Shown here: in pieces, positions 62,890 to 64,000 of the stretch
Layout of the letters: every line of letters starts with the position of its first letter
Numbering within the stretch: the stretch's first letter is position 1
Source of the DNA: Streptomyces fumanus
Lineage (GTDB): Bacteria > Actinomycetota > Actinomycetes > Streptomycetales > Streptomycetaceae
Direction of reading: 5' to 3'
Assembly (NCBI RefSeq): GCF_014655295.1
Contig: NZ_BNBI01000006.1
Span: 372,001 to 436,000 of the forward strand
Length of the DNA stretch: 64,000 nt
Program-made: the position numbers and the translations under genes
The notes under the pieces: generated by a model
What the model was told of the DNA's origin: nothing
Database searches by the model: none
Seen by the model: the letters and a program-made list of their open reading frames with translations, nothing else

Positions 62890-63462
62890 TCAGGGCCGGC
62901 GGCCCGCGCCGACCCGGGGGGCGCCCGGCGCCGGGGCCGCGGTCGGCAGCTCGTGCTCCAGGAAGGACTCCGCGCGGGCGGCCCCGTCCCGGTCCGGCAG
63001 CGCGCGGAACACCCAGGTCCGGTACGACCAGAAGCGGAACAGCGTCGCCACGCCGATGCCGACGAACTTGAAGATGTTGCTCTGCAGCGGGCTGTCCCAG
63101 CCGAAGCCGTACGTCGCCAGGTACAGCAGCCCGTTCTCGATGACCAGCCCCACCGCGCTGAACAGCAGGAAGAGGGTCATCTCCTTGGTACGGCGGCTCT
63201 TGTCGCGGTCCCGGTAGGTGAAGTACCGGAAGCCGATGTAGTTGAAGACGATCGCCACGACGGTGGCGACGATGCCGGCCCGGACCACCTGGAGGTCGGT
63301 GGTGTGCCGCACCAGGTTGAAGACGAGCAGGTTGACCAGGACCCCCGCTCCGCCCACGGCGCCGAACTTCACGATCTCGCGGGCGACCCCCTGGAACCGC
63401 CGCCGCAGTGCCCGGCGCGGGGTGAGGGGCGCGTTCCGATGCGCCGGGGAACCACGTCCCAT
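62890..63462 (-). CDS. GtrA family membrane protein
   Basis: 190 aa. Basic N-terminus then four hydrophobic helices (~30-150) with FGAVGGAGVLVNLLVFN and NYIGFRYFTYR, typical of the GtrA flippase-like family for lipid-linked sugars. Ends with Arg/Pro-rich tail. AGGACG precedes the ATG. The adjacent purK is divergent, with 155 bp between starts. Confidence 0.9.
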   Translation of the reverse strand: MGRGSPAHRNAPLTPRRALRRRFQGVAREIVKFGAVGGAGVLVNLLVFNLVRHTTDLQVVRAGIVATVVAIVFNYIGFRYFTYRDRDKSRRTKEMTLFLLFSAVGLVIENGLLYLATYGFGWDSPLQSNIFKFVGIGVATLFRFWSYRTWVFRALPDRDGAARAESFLEHELPTAAPAPGAPRVGAGRRP

Positions 63463-63605
63463 GGTCGTCCTGGCCCCCGTCCGTAGGTTGGCGTCGACCC
63501 AGTCATGCTAACCACCCGGGCCCGCGATCTTCCTGTGGACGGGCGATCCCGGCGCCGGAAACGGCGGGGGAACGGCCGGGAACAGAGGTGCCCCGGCACG
63601 GCCGA

Positions 63606-63620
63606 TACGCTAGGGGTGTG
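63606..63620 (+). promoter_or_regulatory. Leaderless promoter of purK
   Basis: TACGCT (63606-63611), 6-nt spacer, GTG at 63618, no ribosome-binding site. Confidence 0.65.
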
Positions 63621-64000
63621 ACGTTTCCGGTAGTCGGCATGGTCGGCGGGGGCCAGCTCGCGCGTATGACGCACGAGGCGGGCATCCCGCTGGGCATCAG
63701 GTTCAAGCTCCTCAGTGACACTCCGCAGGATTCCGCGGCCCAGGTCGTCGGCGATGTCGTCGTCGGCGACTACCGCGACCTCGACACGCTGCGCGAGTTC
63801 GCCCGTGGCTGTGACGTGATCACCTTCGATCACGAACACGTGCCCACCGAGCACCTCAGGGCCCTGGAGGCGGACGGCATCCCCGTCCGGCCGGGCCCCG
63901 ACGCGCTGGTGCACGCCCAGGACAAGGGCGTGATGCGGGCGAAGCTCACCGCGATCGGCGTGCCCTGCCCGCGCCACCGCATCGTGCGCGACCCGGCCGA
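63618..64000 (+). CDS. purK: 5-(carboxyamino)imidazole ribonucleotide synthase (3' truncated by window)
   Basis: The first 127 residues are visible: ATP-grasp N-terminus VVGMVGGGQLARMTHEAG with the Gly-rich loop, TFDHEHVPTEHL, and the start of the ATP-grasp lid. PurK carboxylates aminoimidazole ribonucleotide with bicarbonate and ATP in purine synthesis. The gene runs out of the window. purE is expected just after it. Confidence 0.95.
   Translation, partial: MTFPVVGMVGGGQLARMTHEAGIPLGIRFKLLSDTPQDSAAQVVGDVVVGDYRDLDTLREFARGCDVITFDHEHVPTEHLRALEADGIPVRPGPDALVHAQDKGVMRAKLTAIGVPCPRHRIVRDPA

Overview
The window is about 72% GC and looks like core chromosome of a Streptomyces. Supporting signs are GTG starts, GTGA/ATGA stop-start overlaps, Rpf/LysM cell-wall enzymes, a bldA-type leucine tRNA (anticodon UAA), an actinobacterial c-di-AMP riboswitch, a sigB/sigF-type sigma locus, and a gene order (mfd, mazG, rpf, eno, divIC, ppx, ndh, cfa, bldA, pobA, hut, sigma, purK) that matches, in reverse, what I remember of the S. 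coelicolor SCO3059-SCO311x region. I saw no prophage, integrase, rRNA or CRISPR array; the only mobile-like element is a ~216 bp MITE-like repeat near the right end.

Left part (1-16 kb): a 5'-truncated deaminase-like/SUKH-4 fusion protein, a DivIVA/Scy-like coiled-coil protein, an acetate-type sodium:solute symporter with its DUF485 partner, an MFS drug exporter, a MacB-like ABC pair, a D-2-hydroxyacid dehydrogenase and the transcription-repair coupling factor mfd. Middle-left (16-31 kb): an MT0933-like small protein, two lipoproteins (HNH nuclease, SurA-like), MazG, a P450, two Rpf/LysM resuscitation factors (the second under a c-di-AMP riboswitch), eno-divIC-DUF501-ppx, a frameshifted SDR gene with a divergent MmyB-type regulator, a SpoIIE-type phosphatase and NDH-2 (ndh) with Rex- and Crp-like sites upstream.

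Middle-right (31-50 kb): a cyclopropane-fatty-acid synthase, a second MacB-like ABC pair (inverted relative to the first and surrounded by tandem repeats), bldA, pobA, a Bax-inhibitor-like membrane protein, small proteins, a thiolase, an acyltransferase, an SGNH hydrolase, cystathionine beta-synthase, and an RpiR-type regulator. Right part (50-64 kb): a divergent PLP decarboxylase and a hutU-amidohydrolase-hutF-hutI histidine-degradation operon with a clear operator, a sigma factor / anti-anti-sigma / anti-sigma kinase module with two matching sigma-B-like promoters, a POT peptide transporter, a two-component system, GtrA, and the start of purK.

Themes worth attention: repeated use of leaderless promoters (TANNNT, 6-7 nt, then GTG/ATG) for at least seven genes; recurrent short tandem duplications in intergenic DNA; and a hut operon whose M20-family amidohydrolase is the best candidate for the otherwise missing N-formylglutamate deformylase. 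No obviously new multi-gene defence or biosynthetic system was found; this is mostly a conserved core region.
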